From contig NZ_JNZS01000021.1 in NCBI RefSeq assembly GCF_000718515.1, positions 1 through 64,000 on the forward strand: a DNA stretch of 64,000 bases, given 5' to 3'. The translations under genes and the position numbers were made by a program. Shown here piece after piece: positions 1 to 8,928 of the stretch; position 1 is the stretch's first letter, and every line of letters starts with the position of its first letter. The stretch is from Micromonospora parva (GTDB lineage: Bacteria > Actinomycetota > Actinomycetes > Mycobacteriales > Micromonosporaceae). The notes beneath the pieces were generated by a model. That model was not told the DNA's origin. It saw only the letters and a list, made by a program, of their open reading frames with translations, and made no database searches.

Positions 1-1018
1 TGGTCGGCGGGGGCGTGGTGGGCGGGGGGATACTGTCGAAGATGCTGGCCTGCCTGGCGGTCTGCCGGATCCCGTTGGCACCATTGAAGAGGCGCTGACC
101 CCAGTCGGTCAGGCTCGCCGGGTTGAAGTTGGTGGCCAGGTCGAGATACTCCACACCGCCGCCGTTACCGCTCCACGACCAGCCCAACCAGCCGATCCCG
201 TTGGCCTGGCTGTACGCGAGGATGGTGTCCTCGTCCGGGTTCCCATCGGAGTGGTTGAAGCCGAACTCACCGACCACGATGGGCAGTCCCGCGCTGCGGA
301 ACCGGCCCAGGTAATCGCTGATCTCCGCGGCGGTGTCGAACACGCCGTACATGTGGATCGAGAAGACCGTGTTGCGGGCCGGGTCGGCGGCGAAGACCGA
401 CGCGGCGTTGTCGCGCATGGTGAACGACCAGTCCTGGCCCCAGTTCGGCCCGTCCACCATGATCGTGTGGTTCAGTCCGCCGGCCCGCAGGCGCTTGATC
501 GCATTGGCGTTGTCGGTGGCCCAGGAGGCGTAGTTCTGGTTGCCGTACGGCTCGTTGCCGATGTTGACGATGACGTACTTTTCCTGACCGGAGAGGACAT
601 CGGCGAGACTGAGCCAGTAGTCGACGGCGCGGGCCAGGGTGATCGCGCCGCTCTGCTCGCCGTACCCGGTGGTGTCGTGCACCTCCAGCACACAGATCAG
701 CCGGTTGGCCTTGCAGAGTGAGATGACGTTGGCGACGTCGGCGTTGGTGTTGCGGGTCCAGCGGTCGCCGCTGGAGAGCACCACCCGTACGGTGTTCGCG
801 CCGAGCGCCTTGACGTCGGCGAACGAGCTGGTCTGCTGCGGGTACCAGGTGTGCGCGTGGTTGACGCCGCGCATGATGAATTCGGTGCCGTTGGCGTCGT
901 ACAACTTGCCGCCAGCGACGGAGAAACCGGCCGCGGCGTGCGCCGGCTGGCCGAACGCCAGCACGGTGACGAGCAACGCGAGCAGTGTCGCGCCGGCGGC
1001 GGAGAGTCGAGTCTTCAT
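1..1018 (-). CDS. Secreted GH5 endo-beta-1,4-mannanase, C-terminus cut by window edge
   Basis: The visible 339 residues begin with a Sec signal peptide (about residues 1-28, ending AHA) followed by a GH5 catalytic domain close to the actinobacterial mannanase group (subfamily 8). The acid/base is Glu156 in IGNEPYG and the nucleophile is Glu251 in VVGEFGF. After about residue 330 a Pro/Thr linker (PPPTTPPP) begins and leaves the window, so a carbohydrate-binding module probably follows. The expected role is extracellular hydrolysis of beta-mannan. The ATG is followed at once by the charged n-region MKTR. A perfect 20-bp palindrome lies about 235 bp upstream and could be a sugar-responsive operator. 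A cellulase of the same family is the main alternative. Confidence 0.88.
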   Translation of the reverse strand, partial: MKTRLSAAGATLLALLVTVLAFGQPAHAAAGFSVAGGKLYDANGTEFIMRGVNHAHTWYPQQTSSFADVKALGANTVRVVLSSGDRWTRNTNADVANVISLCKANRLICVLEVHDTTGYGEQSGAITLARAVDYWLSLADVLSGQEKYVIVNIGNEPYGNQNYASWATDNANAIKRLRAGGLNHTIMVDGPNWGQDWSFTMRDNAASVFAADPARNTVFSIHMYGVFDTAAEISDYLGRFRSAGLPIVVGEFGFNHSDGNPDEDTILAYSQANGIGWLGWSWSGNGGGVEYLDLATNFNPASLTDWGQRLFNGANGIRQTARQASIFDSIPPPTTPPPT

Positions 1019-1253
1019 GGCCTTCCTCAGGGAGGACCCCCGGTGCCCGACAGGGGTGGGGACGTGACAGGGAAGGCGGCTGCAGCCCGGCAGCCGCGCC
1101 CGGCTCCCGGCGCAGGCATCAGCGTAGGGCGATGGGATGGTCATCGCAACCGGTTCAGTTGGCGAACCCGATGCCCGGACAGCCGCAACGGCCCACGCGG
1201 ACGCAGGCCGTCACGGGGCGGTCATCCCCACCACAGGATGTGCGCCACACCCG

Positions 1254-1273
1254 GCTCTTAACCGGTTAAGAGC
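1254..1273. promoter_or_regulatory. Perfect 20-bp palindrome, candidate LacI-type operator
   Basis: GCTCTTAACCGGTTAAGAGC is fully self-complementary and centred on CG, the usual form of a LacI-family operator. It lies between the divergent mannanase and F420-oxidoreductase genes. A second AACCGGTT core occurs at 1148-1155, nearer the mannanase. No LacI-family gene is in the window, so the regulator is unknown. Control of the mannanase is an inference. Confidence 0.5.
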
Positions 1274-1392
1274 GACGGTAGGCAGGTGACTGCGATCCGT
1301 CAAGGACCGGGTCAGTCGAACCGGACGAGAGGGTTGACCGGCGCGCACCGGGGTATCCCGGGAACGATCCGTCGGTGAGAGGGGATACCAGG

Positions 1393-2355
1393 ATGGTCAG
1401 CGTCGGCTACACCCTGATGAGCGAGCAGGCCGGGCCCAAGCAGCTGGTGGACCACGCGGTGCGGGCGGAAGCGGCCGGTTTCGACCAACTGGTGGTCTCC
1501 GACCACTACTACCCCTGGCTGGACTCCCAGGGCCACTCCCCGTACGCCTGGTCGGTGCTCGGCGCGGTCGCCCACGCCACCTCCCGCGCGCAGCTGATGT
1601 CGTTCGTGACCTGCCCGATCCGTCGCTACCACCCGGCCGTGGTCGCGCAGAAGGCCAGCACGGTCGGGGCGCTCTCGGACGGCCGGTTCACCCTCGGCCT
1701 GGGTGCCGGGGAGAACCTGAACGAGCACGTGGTGGGCGGCTGGCCGCACGTCCAGCAGCGGCACGAGATGTTCGAGGAGGCGTTGCAGATCATCCGTCCG
1801 TTGCTCAACGGGGAGACGCTGACCTTCTCCGGCAACCACTTCGACGTGCCCGACGCCTACGTCTGGGACCGCCCGGAACGGCCGGTGCCGATGGCCGTCG
1901 CCGCGTCCGGTCGACAGTCCGCGACGCTTGCCGCCGAGTACGGCAACGGCATCATCTCCACCGAACCCGACCGCCACATCATCGAGATGTACGACGACGC
2001 CGGGGGCGCCGGCCAGCCCCGCTACGGCCAGGTGGCCATCTGCTACGGCCCCGACGAGGCCGAGTGCCGCAAGATCGTGCACGACCAGTTCCGCTGGTTC
2101 GGGATGGGTTGGAAGGTCAACGCCGACCTGCCCAACCCGGACTCCTTCGCCGCTGCCACCCAGTTCGTGCGCGAGGAGGACGTCGCCGAGGGCATCTCCT
2201 GCGGTCCGGACGTGGACGCGCACGTCGAGGCGTTCGCCAAGTTCGTCGACGCCGGCTTCACCCACGTGGCGATCATCCAGGTCGGCGGGGAGACCCAGCC
2301 GATGTTCCTGGACTGGGCGCAGGAGCAACTGCTGCCCCGGTTGCGCGAGCTGTGA
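1393..2355 (+). CDS. LLM-class F420-dependent oxidoreductase (F420-G6PDH-related, TIGR03557-like)
   Basis: This 320-aa protein has the TIM-barrel pattern of luciferase-like F420 enzymes related to F420-dependent glucose-6-phosphate dehydrogenase: VVSDHYYPW near the start, then ALSDGRFTLGLGAGENLNEHV and a C-terminal half typical of the TIGR03557 group. The substrate cannot be read from sequence; members often oxidise alcohols, sugars or aldehydes by hydride transfer to F420. The ATG at 1393 is preferred because GAGAGGGG lies 8-9 nt upstream; an in-frame GTG at 1375 would add six residues and overlap that site. The stop overlaps the start of the next gene (GTGA), so the two are probably translationally coupled. 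Confidence 0.85.
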   Translation: MVSVGYTLMSEQAGPKQLVDHAVRAEAAGFDQLVVSDHYYPWLDSQGHSPYAWSVLGAVAHATSRAQLMSFVTCPIRRYHPAVVAQKASTVGALSDGRFTLGLGAGENLNEHVVGGWPHVQQRHEMFEEALQIIRPLLNGETLTFSGNHFDVPDAYVWDRPERPVPMAVAASGRQSATLAAEYGNGIISTEPDRHIIEMYDDAGGAGQPRYGQVAICYGPDEAECRKIVHDQFRWFGMGWKVNADLPNPDSFAAATQFVREEDVAEGISCGPDVDAHVEAFAKFVDAGFTHVAIIQVGGETQPMFLDWAQEQLLPRLREL

Positions 2356-3227
2356 ACCGAGACGTCGTCGACCGGCCGACCGGGTCGCCCCGCCGCACCT
2401 CCGTCGGCCGGTTCGGGCCGGCCGACTTGCGGCTCGCCATGGCAGCGCCCCGGCCGGCCGGCGGACTGACCAGCGAGTGGCGGCTCGTCGACGGGCTGCG
2501 CACCCACACCCGCCGCAGCGCCGACCCGGTGAACGGGGCACCGCCCGTGGTGCTCGTGCACGGCCTGGCGGTCTCGCACCGGTATCTCACCCCGCTGGCC
2601 GTCGCGCTCTCCAGCACCCATCAGGTGTACGTGCCGGACCTGCCCGGCTTCGGGCTCTCCGCGCACCCCCGGGGCGCGTACGACGTCCGCCGGCACGCCG
2701 AGCATCTCGCCGCCTGGCTGGCCGCGTACCAGTTGCCGCCGGTCTGCCTGCTGGGGCACTCGTTCGGCGCGGAGGTCGCCGCCGCGCTCGCCGCTACCCA
2801 CCCCGACGCGGTACGCGCGCTGGTGCTGGCCGGTCCGACGAGTGACCCGGCGGCCCGGTCCCGACGGGCCCAGTTCGGTCGTTGGCTGGTGGACATCCCG
2901 CACGAGGCGCCGCTGCAGGCCCCGATCCTGGTGCGGGACGTCTGGAACGCCCGGCCCTGGCGGGTCCTTGCGACGCTGTCGCACTCGGTGCGTAACGCCA
3001 TCGAGGCCGACCTCGTCCGGGTCGGCGTGCCCACTGTCGTCGTCACCGGCGATCGCGACCCGGTCGTGCCGCACCTGTGGCGGGACGAGGCCACCCGACT
3101 GGTGCCGGCGGCGACAGTGGTGGTCGTACCCGGTGCCGCGCACAACGTGGTCACGACCGCGCCGACGGCGGTCGCGGACGCGATCCGCCACCTGCTCGCC
3201 CCACGACCCACATCCACTGACAGGTGA
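2352..3227 (+). CDS. Alpha/beta-fold hydrolase
   Basis: This 291-aa alpha/beta hydrolase shows the full catalytic triad: Ser137 in GHSFG, Asp236 in GDRDP and His264 in PGAAHN, plus the oxyanion-hole stretch VLVHGLA at about residues 66-72. No signal peptide or membrane helix is evident, so it should be cytosolic. The GTG start overlaps the stop of the F420 oxidoreductase by 4 nt, which implies one transcript and perhaps sequential steps on the same compound. The substrate is unknown. A later ATG (about 2439) would remove a low-complexity 30-residue leader and cannot be excluded. Confidence 0.8.
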   Translation: MNRDVVDRPTGSPRRTSVGRFGPADLRLAMAAPRPAGGLTSEWRLVDGLRTHTRRSADPVNGAPPVVLVHGLAVSHRYLTPLAVALSSTHQVYVPDLPGFGLSAHPRGAYDVRRHAEHLAAWLAAYQLPPVCLLGHSFGAEVAAALAATHPDAVRALVLAGPTSDPAARSRRAQFGRWLVDIPHEAPLQAPILVRDVWNARPWRVLATLSHSVRNAIEADLVRVGVPTVVVTGDRDPVVPHLWRDEATRLVPAATVVVVPGAAHNVVTTAPTAVADAIRHLLAPRPTSTDR

Positions 3228-3232
3228 CCATC

Positions 3233-3352
3233 ATGCGTTTCGGCAACACGGAGATCCGCCCGCTCGGCGGTGGCCTCGGCTGCCTCCTGATGATCCTCTT
3301 CTCGATCGTCGCATCGGTGGTGCTGACCGTCCTGCTGAACCTGGTGCTCTGA
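3233..3352 (+). CDS. Small (39 aa) single-pass membrane protein
   Basis: This short reading frame starts with MRFGNTEIRPLGGG and continues into one hydrophobic helix (about residues 15-38). It starts 5 nt after the upstream hydrolase stop, and an AGGTGA ribosome-binding sequence overlaps that stop. Proteins of this size and shape occur widely in actinobacteria without assigned function. The codon pattern and tight placement support a real gene. It ends 11 nt from the convergent Trp-rich gene. Confidence 0.6.
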   Translation: MRFGNTEIRPLGGGLGCLLMILFSIVASVVLTVLLNLVL

Positions 3353-3363
3353 GGCCACACCCC

Positions 3364-4416
3364 TCAACGGCGCAGGCCCAGGGCGGTGAGCACCTCCCGG
3401 GCGCCCAGCCGGGCCGGGTCGAGCACCGAATGGCGGACCCAGCGGGCCACCGGCACGACGGTGGCCCGCCACACCGCCCTGAGGCCCCGCGCCACCGGCA
3501 CGACCGTCACCGACCAGACCCACCGGAGGCTGCGCAGCAGCGGGCGCACTGTGTGCCGCCACAGCCAGCGCAGCCCTGTCCCGAGTGGGCGCAACACCAG
3601 ACGGTAGAGCTGTCGCAGCAGCCAGCCGGCCGTCCGCCACGCGCCGAGCACCGCGGCGACGACCAGCCGACCTGACCCCGCGACGAGCCACCAGAGCCCG
3701 CGCAGGAGCCCGACGAACGCGGCACTCAGCGCCCTGTCGAGCGCGCCGACGGCACGCCGCAGCAGCCGTCCGACGGGGGTGAGCGCCGCGCCCAACCAGC
3801 TCAGCGGCCGCAGGACCAGGCGCTCGGCGAGCCACGCCAGACCACGCCCCAGCGCGACCAGTGGCGGACGCAACCCTCGACGGGCCAACCAGACCAACGG
3901 CATCCAGATCACCGTGCGGGCCACCCACGCGAGTGCGGACGCCAGCCAGACCAGCGGCAACCACACCAGAGTGCGGGCCACCCACGCCAGCGCACGCCCT
4001 ACCCACACCAGCGGCAACCACACCAGGTGCCGGGCACACCAGGCCAGCGGCAGCCACACCACAGTGCGGGCCACCCACGCCAGACCACGGCCCACCCAGA
4101 CCAGCGGCAGCCACACCAGGTGCCGGGCACACCAGGCCAGCGGGGGCCAGAACAGCCGGTGCAGCAGCCGGCCGGCAGCCGCGATCAGCTCCCAGAGCAG
4201 GCGTACGGGCAGCACCACGACCAGCGCCACACCGCGCGCGACGGCCGCGACGAGCGGAAGCGCGACGGCGGCCGGCTGCTCCGTTGCCGAGACCAGCGGG
4301 TCGCCGGCCGGATGCGCCATCGTCGGCGCGGCCCGGTGCTCGACCGACGGACCGGGCAGCGGCGGGCCAAGGGGGTGGCGGTCGGTCACGGTGGCACGGT
4401 AATCGGCCCGCGCCAC
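3364..4416 (-). CDS. Trp/Leu/Arg-rich repeat protein of unknown function
   Basis: I do not recognise this 350-aa protein. After a polar N-terminal 45 residues it is a chain of amphipathic hydrophobic segments rich in Trp, Leu, Val and Arg. Its core (about residues 90-180) repeats units such as VWLPLVWVGRGLAWVART, with 19- and 12-residue spacings that combine into a 31-residue period; the DNA shows the same 93-bp period (CACCAGGTGCCGGGC at 4021 and 4114). Spaced Arg residues and Pro in each unit suggest a membrane-surface or membrane-embedded helical repeat rather than ordinary transmembrane helices. A related but weaker pattern continues to the C-terminus. The GTG start is uncertain; an in-frame GTG nine codons later (VTDRHPLG) is possible. 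Confidence 0.6.
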   Translation of the reverse strand: MARADYRATVTDRHPLGPPLPGPSVEHRAAPTMAHPAGDPLVSATEQPAAVALPLVAAVARGVALVVVLPVRLLWELIAAAGRLLHRLFWPPLAWCARHLVWLPLVWVGRGLAWVARTVVWLPLAWCARHLVWLPLVWVGRALAWVARTLVWLPLVWLASALAWVARTVIWMPLVWLARRGLRPPLVALGRGLAWLAERLVLRPLSWLGAALTPVGRLLRRAVGALDRALSAAFVGLLRGLWWLVAGSGRLVVAAVLGAWRTAGWLLRQLYRLVLRPLGTGLRWLWRHTVRPLLRSLRWVWSVTVVPVARGLRAVWRATVVPVARWVRHSVLDPARLGAREVLTALGLRR

Positions 4417-4454
4417 ACCGTGGGGGCGGGCCGCGCGAGGCGGCGGACGGCCGG

Positions 4455-5264
4455 TCAGCCGGCGGACAGCTCCACTGTGGCGAGCAGCGGATAGTGGTCG
4501 GAGGCGGTGGCCGTCGCATCGTCGCGGACCACCCGACAGTCGTGCAGCCGTTGCGCCACAGCGGTGCTGCCGAGCAGGTAGTCCAGCCGCATCCCGGCGA
4601 ACTCGGCCCCGCCCAGCCGGGTGGGCACGGTGAGGCCGTCGGCCTCCGGTGCGTCGACGTTGCCCGCCGGCCAGAGGTCGACGAGGCCGGCGGCGAGCAG
4701 CCGGGCGATCGCGCGGGTGTCCACCGCACCGCCGGAGCGACGCAGGTGCCGCCGCCGGTAGAGCGTGGGCATGCCGGCCAACCGGGCGGTGTGGTCGACT
4801 GTCGGGTCGAGCGCGTTGAGGTCACCGGTGACCAGCGCCAGCGGCCCCTCGTTGCGGCGCATCGCCGCGACCAACCAGTCGACCTCCATCCGCCGTCGAC
4901 CCCCCGAGTACGGGTAGAGGTGGGTGCCGAGCACGGTGAACGGGCCGGCGGACGTGGCCACCACGACGCGGGCGGCGGCGTGGTGGAACGGGCGGCGCAC
5001 CGACCCGGCGTCGACGACCCGGTACGGCGGCCGGACCAGCACCGCCACCGGCTGCCCGAAGCAGGACCGGGCCAGGTGGGGCGTCATCCCCACCCGGCCC
5101 GCCACGGTGGCCAGCAACCCGTCCCGGTCGAAGCCGCGCAGCTCCTGCAGGGCCAGCACGTCCGGTGCCTGCTCGTTGATGACCTGGACCACCTGATCCA
5201 GCCGGTCGGGGCCGCCGCGATCCCGACCGCCGGTGCGGATGTTCCAGGTCATCACCCGCAGCAC
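4455..5264 (-). CDS. Endonuclease/exonuclease/phosphatase (EEP) family protein
   Basis: This 269-aa protein has the EEP superfamily motifs in order: MTWNIR at the N-terminus, LQELRG (metal-binding Glu), GTHLYPY, TGDLNALD and a terminal SDHYPL with the catalytic Asp-His pair. Such proteins cleave phosphodiester bonds in DNA, inositol phosphates or lipids; the substrate here is not defined. No clear signal peptide is present. The GTG at 5264 is chosen because AGGTG lies 8 nt upstream; the longer frame would run back inside the PAP2 gene. The start is 11 nt beyond the PAP2 stop, so the two probably share a transcript and may both act on phosphorylated lipids or polymers. Confidence 0.8.
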   Translation of the reverse strand: MLRVMTWNIRTGGRDRGGPDRLDQVVQVINEQAPDVLALQELRGFDRDGLLATVAGRVGMTPHLARSCFGQPVAVLVRPPYRVVDAGSVRRPFHHAAARVVVATSAGPFTVLGTHLYPYSGGRRRMEVDWLVAAMRRNEGPLALVTGDLNALDPTVDHTARLAGMPTLYRRRHLRRSGGAVDTRAIARLLAAGLVDLWPAGNVDAPEADGLTVPTRLGGAEFAGMRLDYLLGSTAVAQRLHDCRVVRDDATATASDHYPLLATVELSAG

Positions 5265-5275
5265 GACGGCGACAC

Positions 5276-6766
5276 CTAGTCGGCTCGGCCGGCCCGCGCC
5301 ATCTCGTCGTCGAGAGTGTCCACGTCCTCCGACTCGATGGCCGGCTGGTTGCCTTCCTTCAGGTCCTCGTTGGGGCGGACCACCAGGTAGAGCAACCCGA
5401 TCCAGAGCGCGGAGAGCAGGATCGCGCCCATGAAGTCGGTCGGGTGGTGCATCCCCCGGTACATCCGGGAGGTGGCCACCCCGACCGGCATGATCACGGC
5501 CAGCGCCACGAAGAGCCACCGCCACCACCGGTCGGTACGCGGGAAGACGATGAGGGTGATCGCCAGCCAGACGCAGATCGTGGCCGCGATGTGCCCGGAC
5601 GGGAACGACGAGGTGGGCATCTGCCCGTCCAGGTTCTCCACCGGCGGACGCGGCCGGTCGACGACGTGCGCCGACGCCAGGAAGAGGGTCAGCTCACCCA
5701 CCATCGCCAGCGCCACGAAGAGCACCGGACGCCAGCGCCGCCACACCGCCAGCACCAGCGGGCAGAACACCAACGAGATCAGCAGGATGGCGTGGGTGTC
5801 ACCGAACTTGCTCCACCACCAGCTGACGTCGGTCAGCACCTCGGTGTGCCGCTCGGCGAACCACTGCGGCACCTCGGTGTCCAGGGTGTCGAAGAAGGTG
5901 CCCTTGGCGTGGTAGCTGACGTACGTGCCGAAGGCGTACAGCGCCCCGAACACGATCACCCAGCCGACCAGCAGCTCGGCCACCGCGGAGCGGGGATGGG
6001 CCAACACGTGTTCCTCGGCGGGAGCGGGGGCGATGTCGTGCCCCGCCTCCGGCTCCAGGCCCTCGGTCAACGGCGGCACCGGCCGGCCGCGCTCGCGCCG
6101 CCACAGCCGGAAGGCGTACGCGGTGACGCCCAGCCAGGCGGCCCCGAGCAGCCAGGCGCCCAGCACGTCGGAGACGAAGTGCACGCCCAGCGCGATCCGG
6201 GTCAGGCCGACCAGCACCACCAGCACACCGACGCCGACGATGGCCGGCTTGCGCCAGCGGGGCGCCATCGCCGGCAGGAACACCAGCAGCAGCGCTCCGT
6301 ACGCGACGAACGAGCCGAGCGCGTGCCCGCTCGGGAAGCTGTTGCCGGGCGCGCTGGCGATCGGCACGTCCACCACCGGACGGAGCCGGCCGACGAGCGT
6401 CTTCAGCGACGGGTCGAGGATCAGGCCACCGACCCCCGTGATGATCAGGTAGACGGCGAGCCGGGGTTGCCGCCGGATCAGCAGCCCGACCACGGCGATG
6501 GTGACCAGCCAGATGAGGATCGGCCGGCCGCCCAGGTCGGTCACCGCCTGGAGCACGGTGACCAGCGCGTGGTGCGGGGCGACGAGCCCGTTGAACCACT
6601 CGGCGAGCGCGTGGTCGGCGTCCTGCAGTGGGCTCCACCGCACCCGGACGAGCAACAACAGCAGCCCGAAGGCCACGCCCGCACCGGTGACGGCCACCAG
6701 GCCGGCAATGCTCCGTTCGGCGAAATGACCGATCGGACGGCGCGCCACCTCTTTGACCGCGGTCAC
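5276..6766 (-). CDS. Membrane phosphatase with two PAP2 domains
   Basis: This 496-aa polytopic protein carries two PAP2 (type 2 phosphatidic acid phosphatase) domains. The first (about residues 95-235) has K-x6-RP in KTLVGRLRP, PSGHA, and R-x5-H-x3-D in TRIALGVHFVSD. The second (about residues 350-465) has DRPRPP, FPSGHIA and SRMYRGMHHPTD; it lacks the Lys of the first motif but keeps both catalytic His residues. The likely role is dephosphorylation of phosphatidate, prenyl pyrophosphates or similar lipid phosphates at the membrane. The GTG start is set by GGGAGGTG a few nt upstream. A duplicated PAP2 arrangement is uncommon, and the two halves have diverged. Confidence 0.85.
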   Translation of the reverse strand: MTAVKEVARRPIGHFAERSIAGLVAVTGAGVAFGLLLLLVRVRWSPLQDADHALAEWFNGLVAPHHALVTVLQAVTDLGGRPILIWLVTIAVVGLLIRRQPRLAVYLIITGVGGLILDPSLKTLVGRLRPVVDVPIASAPGNSFPSGHALGSFVAYGALLLVFLPAMAPRWRKPAIVGVGVLVVLVGLTRIALGVHFVSDVLGAWLLGAAWLGVTAYAFRLWRRERGRPVPPLTEGLEPEAGHDIAPAPAEEHVLAHPRSAVAELLVGWVIVFGALYAFGTYVSYHAKGTFFDTLDTEVPQWFAERHTEVLTDVSWWWSKFGDTHAILLISLVFCPLVLAVWRRWRPVLFVALAMVGELTLFLASAHVVDRPRPPVENLDGQMPTSSFPSGHIAATICVWLAITLIVFPRTDRWWRWLFVALAVIMPVGVATSRMYRGMHHPTDFMGAILLSALWIGLLYLVVRPNEDLKEGNQPAIESEDVDTLDDEMARAGRAD

Positions 6767-6836
6767 CCCGCACCTCCCTTGTCGGCTCTGGCGAGGCGCT
6801 TTACCCGATCCGCGTCCGTTGTACACGCCGGTGCCG

Positions 6837-7838
6837 CTAGAGGGCCGACATGTCCCCGGTGTCGTACAGCTCGGCGCGGTCCGGGTCGGGCTCCCACAGG
6901 TCCGGTTGGGCGGGCTCCCGCACACCGATGCGCAGCGCCTCCAGTTGGGCGGCGAAGGCCAGCCCACCGAAGAGGGCCATCCCGGTCAGGTTCGCCCAGA
7001 GCAGCAGCGCCATCATGCCGGTCAACGCACCGTAGGTCTGCCCGAAATCGTCACTGAACCGCACGTACGCGGCGAGCAGCAGGCTGGCCAGCCACCACAG
7101 GGCCGTGGCGATCCCGGCGCCGAAGAACAGCCAGGAGAGGCCGGGCTGGTTGCGGCGTGGCGCCTGCCGGAACAGCACGGCAACGGCGAGGACGGTCAAC
7201 GCGAGGCTCAGCGGGAAGCGGACCACGTTCCAGATGCCGTTGGCGACCTCACCCCACTCGTAGTGCTCCCGTACCGAGTCGCCAATCGCGCCGCCGCCGA
7301 CCAGGATCAGGAAGCCGGCGAGCGCGGGCAGACCGGCGGTGACGGCCAGCACGGCGGCGCGGACATATTTCCGCAGCGCCGGGCGGTCCCGTTCGACCCC
7401 GTAGATGCGGTTGGCGCCCCGCTCGATCTGGGCCATCGTGGTGGTCAGCGCGAACAGGCCGGTGAGCAGACCGAGGGTGAGTGCCAGCTCCCCGGCGTCC
7501 TCCACCCTTTCGCCCTCGCCGAGCAGCTCGCCGACCATCTGCGCGCTCTGGCCGGGGGTGACCGCCAGGACGGTGTCGGCGACAACCTGGCCGCCCTCCT
7601 GGACACCCAGCTCGCTGATCAGGCCGGTGAGGGCGATCAGGAACGGCACCACGGCGAGGCACAGCTGCAGCGCGAAGGCCCGGGAGTGGCTGAACCCGTC
7701 GCCGTAACGGAAGCGGATGAAGGCGTCCCGCAGCAGGTGCCAGCCGCCCTCGCGACGCAGCGTGTGCCAGGCGTCGTCGGCGGACAGCTCCTCGTCGGCC
7801 ATCAGCCGGGTCTCCGGCACGATGCGGGTGCTACTCAC
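6837..7838 (-). CDS. YihY/BrkB-family membrane protein
   Basis: This 333-aa protein matches the YihY/virulence factor BrkB family (formerly 'ribonuclease BN'). It has about six membrane helices and the family stretches YGDGFSHSRAFALQL and YGALTGMMALLLWANLTGMALF. Function is poorly known; the family is thought to be transporters or envelope proteins. The GTG start overlaps the stop of the upstream lipid-kinase gene by 8 nt, so they are co-transcribed. The acidic C-terminal tail is cytoplasmic by prediction. It forms a membrane-lipid block with the PAP2 and lipid-kinase genes. Confidence 0.85.
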   Translation of the reverse strand: MSSTRIVPETRLMADEELSADDAWHTLRREGGWHLLRDAFIRFRYGDGFSHSRAFALQLCLAVVPFLIALTGLISELGVQEGGQVVADTVLAVTPGQSAQMVGELLGEGERVEDAGELALTLGLLTGLFALTTTMAQIERGANRIYGVERDRPALRKYVRAAVLAVTAGLPALAGFLILVGGGAIGDSVREHYEWGEVANGIWNVVRFPLSLALTVLAVAVLFRQAPRRNQPGLSWLFFGAGIATALWWLASLLLAAYVRFSDDFGQTYGALTGMMALLLWANLTGMALFGGLAFAAQLEALRIGVREPAQPDLWEPDPDRAELYDTGDMSAL

Positions 7839-8901
7839 GACGCGCTTCCTCGATCAGCTGCTCGCCCCGCTCTCCGGCGCCCTGCGCGTCGACGGCCAGG
7901 TCGGGGGCGTCCTCGGGCTGGGGGACGCAGAGCCAGAGCGCCTGCGGGCGAACCTCGGCGTGCAGTTGCCGGCCCGGTGTGATGAGGTCGCCGTCCAGCT
8001 CCCGGGGCTGTGCCCGGTTGCTGGTGACCACCACACGCCGGCCCCGGAACACCTCCATCTGTGGCACCCGGCCGCTGCGACGGACCACCGCCCAACCGAG
8101 CGCGAGCCAGTGCCGCAGGCTGCGCGGGGTGAGCACGGCGACGTCGAGCCAGCCGTCGTCCGGCTCGGCCTCGGTGAGCAGGCGAACCCCGCCCTGCAGG
8201 CGGCCGACGTTGGCGATCAGGACCGAGCGGGCCCGGCGGCGCAGCGGCGGGCGGTCGTCGATGCGGATCTGCACCCGCATCGGCCGGTCCCGCAGGTGAC
8301 GGGCGGCACCCACCACGTACGCCGGCCAGCCGATGCGGGCCTTGGTGGTCTCGGAGGTGGCGTCGAGCATCTGGGCGTCGAAGCCCATGCCGGCCATCAC
8401 TGTGAAGTACTGATCCTCGACCGCGCCGACGTCGAGCAGCCGTCGGCCGCGTTCGACAGCGACCTCCAACCCGGCGGCCAGGTCGGTGGAGAGCCCCAGG
8501 TTGGCGGCGAGCAGGTTGCCGGTGCCCTGCGGCAGCACGGCGAGGGCCACGTCGGTGCCGACGAGCGCGCTGACACAGGACATCACGGTGCCGTCACCGC
8601 CGCAGGCGAAGACGAGGTCGACGCCGGCCTTGACGGCCTGCTCGGTCTGACCGCGACCCGGGTCGTCGACTGTCGTCTCGTACCACTGCGGCGCGGGCCA
8701 ACCGGCCGCGGCCAGGGCGTCGTCGACGGTGCGTCGCAGCTCGTCGAGATCGTCGACCTTCACCGGGTTGACCACCACGGCGGAGCGCAGCCCGCCGTCG
8801 CCGCCCGCGGGCCGCCTGTCCTGTCCAGCATCCACGGCGTCAGTGTGCAGCACCCGGACGGCTTCAGCGACCCGGCGAACGTCTGGCGTCGGAAGTGCCA
8901 C
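7831..8901 (-). CDS. Diacylglycerol kinase-family lipid kinase
   Basis: The protein has the DAGK catalytic-domain signature: VVVNPVKV near the start, the nucleotide-binding motif ACGGDGTVMSCVSAL, and LPQGTGNLLAANLGL. A C-terminal beta-rich half with RELDGDLITPGRQLHAEV completes the family fold. It should phosphorylate a lipid such as diacylglycerol or a related alcohol at the membrane. The longest frame (GTG at 8901, 356 aa) has a non-conserved leader; GTG at 8835 (334 aa, starting VDAGQDRRP) is an equally plausible start. It overlaps the YihY gene by 8 nt. Confidence 0.85.
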   Translation of the reverse strand: MALPTPDVRRVAEAVRVLHTDAVDAGQDRRPAGGDGGLRSAVVVNPVKVDDLDELRRTVDDALAAAGWPAPQWYETTVDDPGRGQTEQAVKAGVDLVFACGGDGTVMSCVSALVGTDVALAVLPQGTGNLLAANLGLSTDLAAGLEVAVERGRRLLDVGAVEDQYFTVMAGMGFDAQMLDATSETTKARIGWPAYVVGAARHLRDRPMRVQIRIDDRPPLRRRARSVLIANVGRLQGGVRLLTEAEPDDGWLDVAVLTPRSLRHWLALGWAVVRRSGRVPQMEVFRGRRVVVTSNRAQPRELDGDLITPGRQLHAEVRPQALWLCVPQPEDAPDLAVDAQGAGERGEQLIEEARRE

Positions 8902-8928
8902 AGACAGGTTTCAAGACGGTTCCACCCG

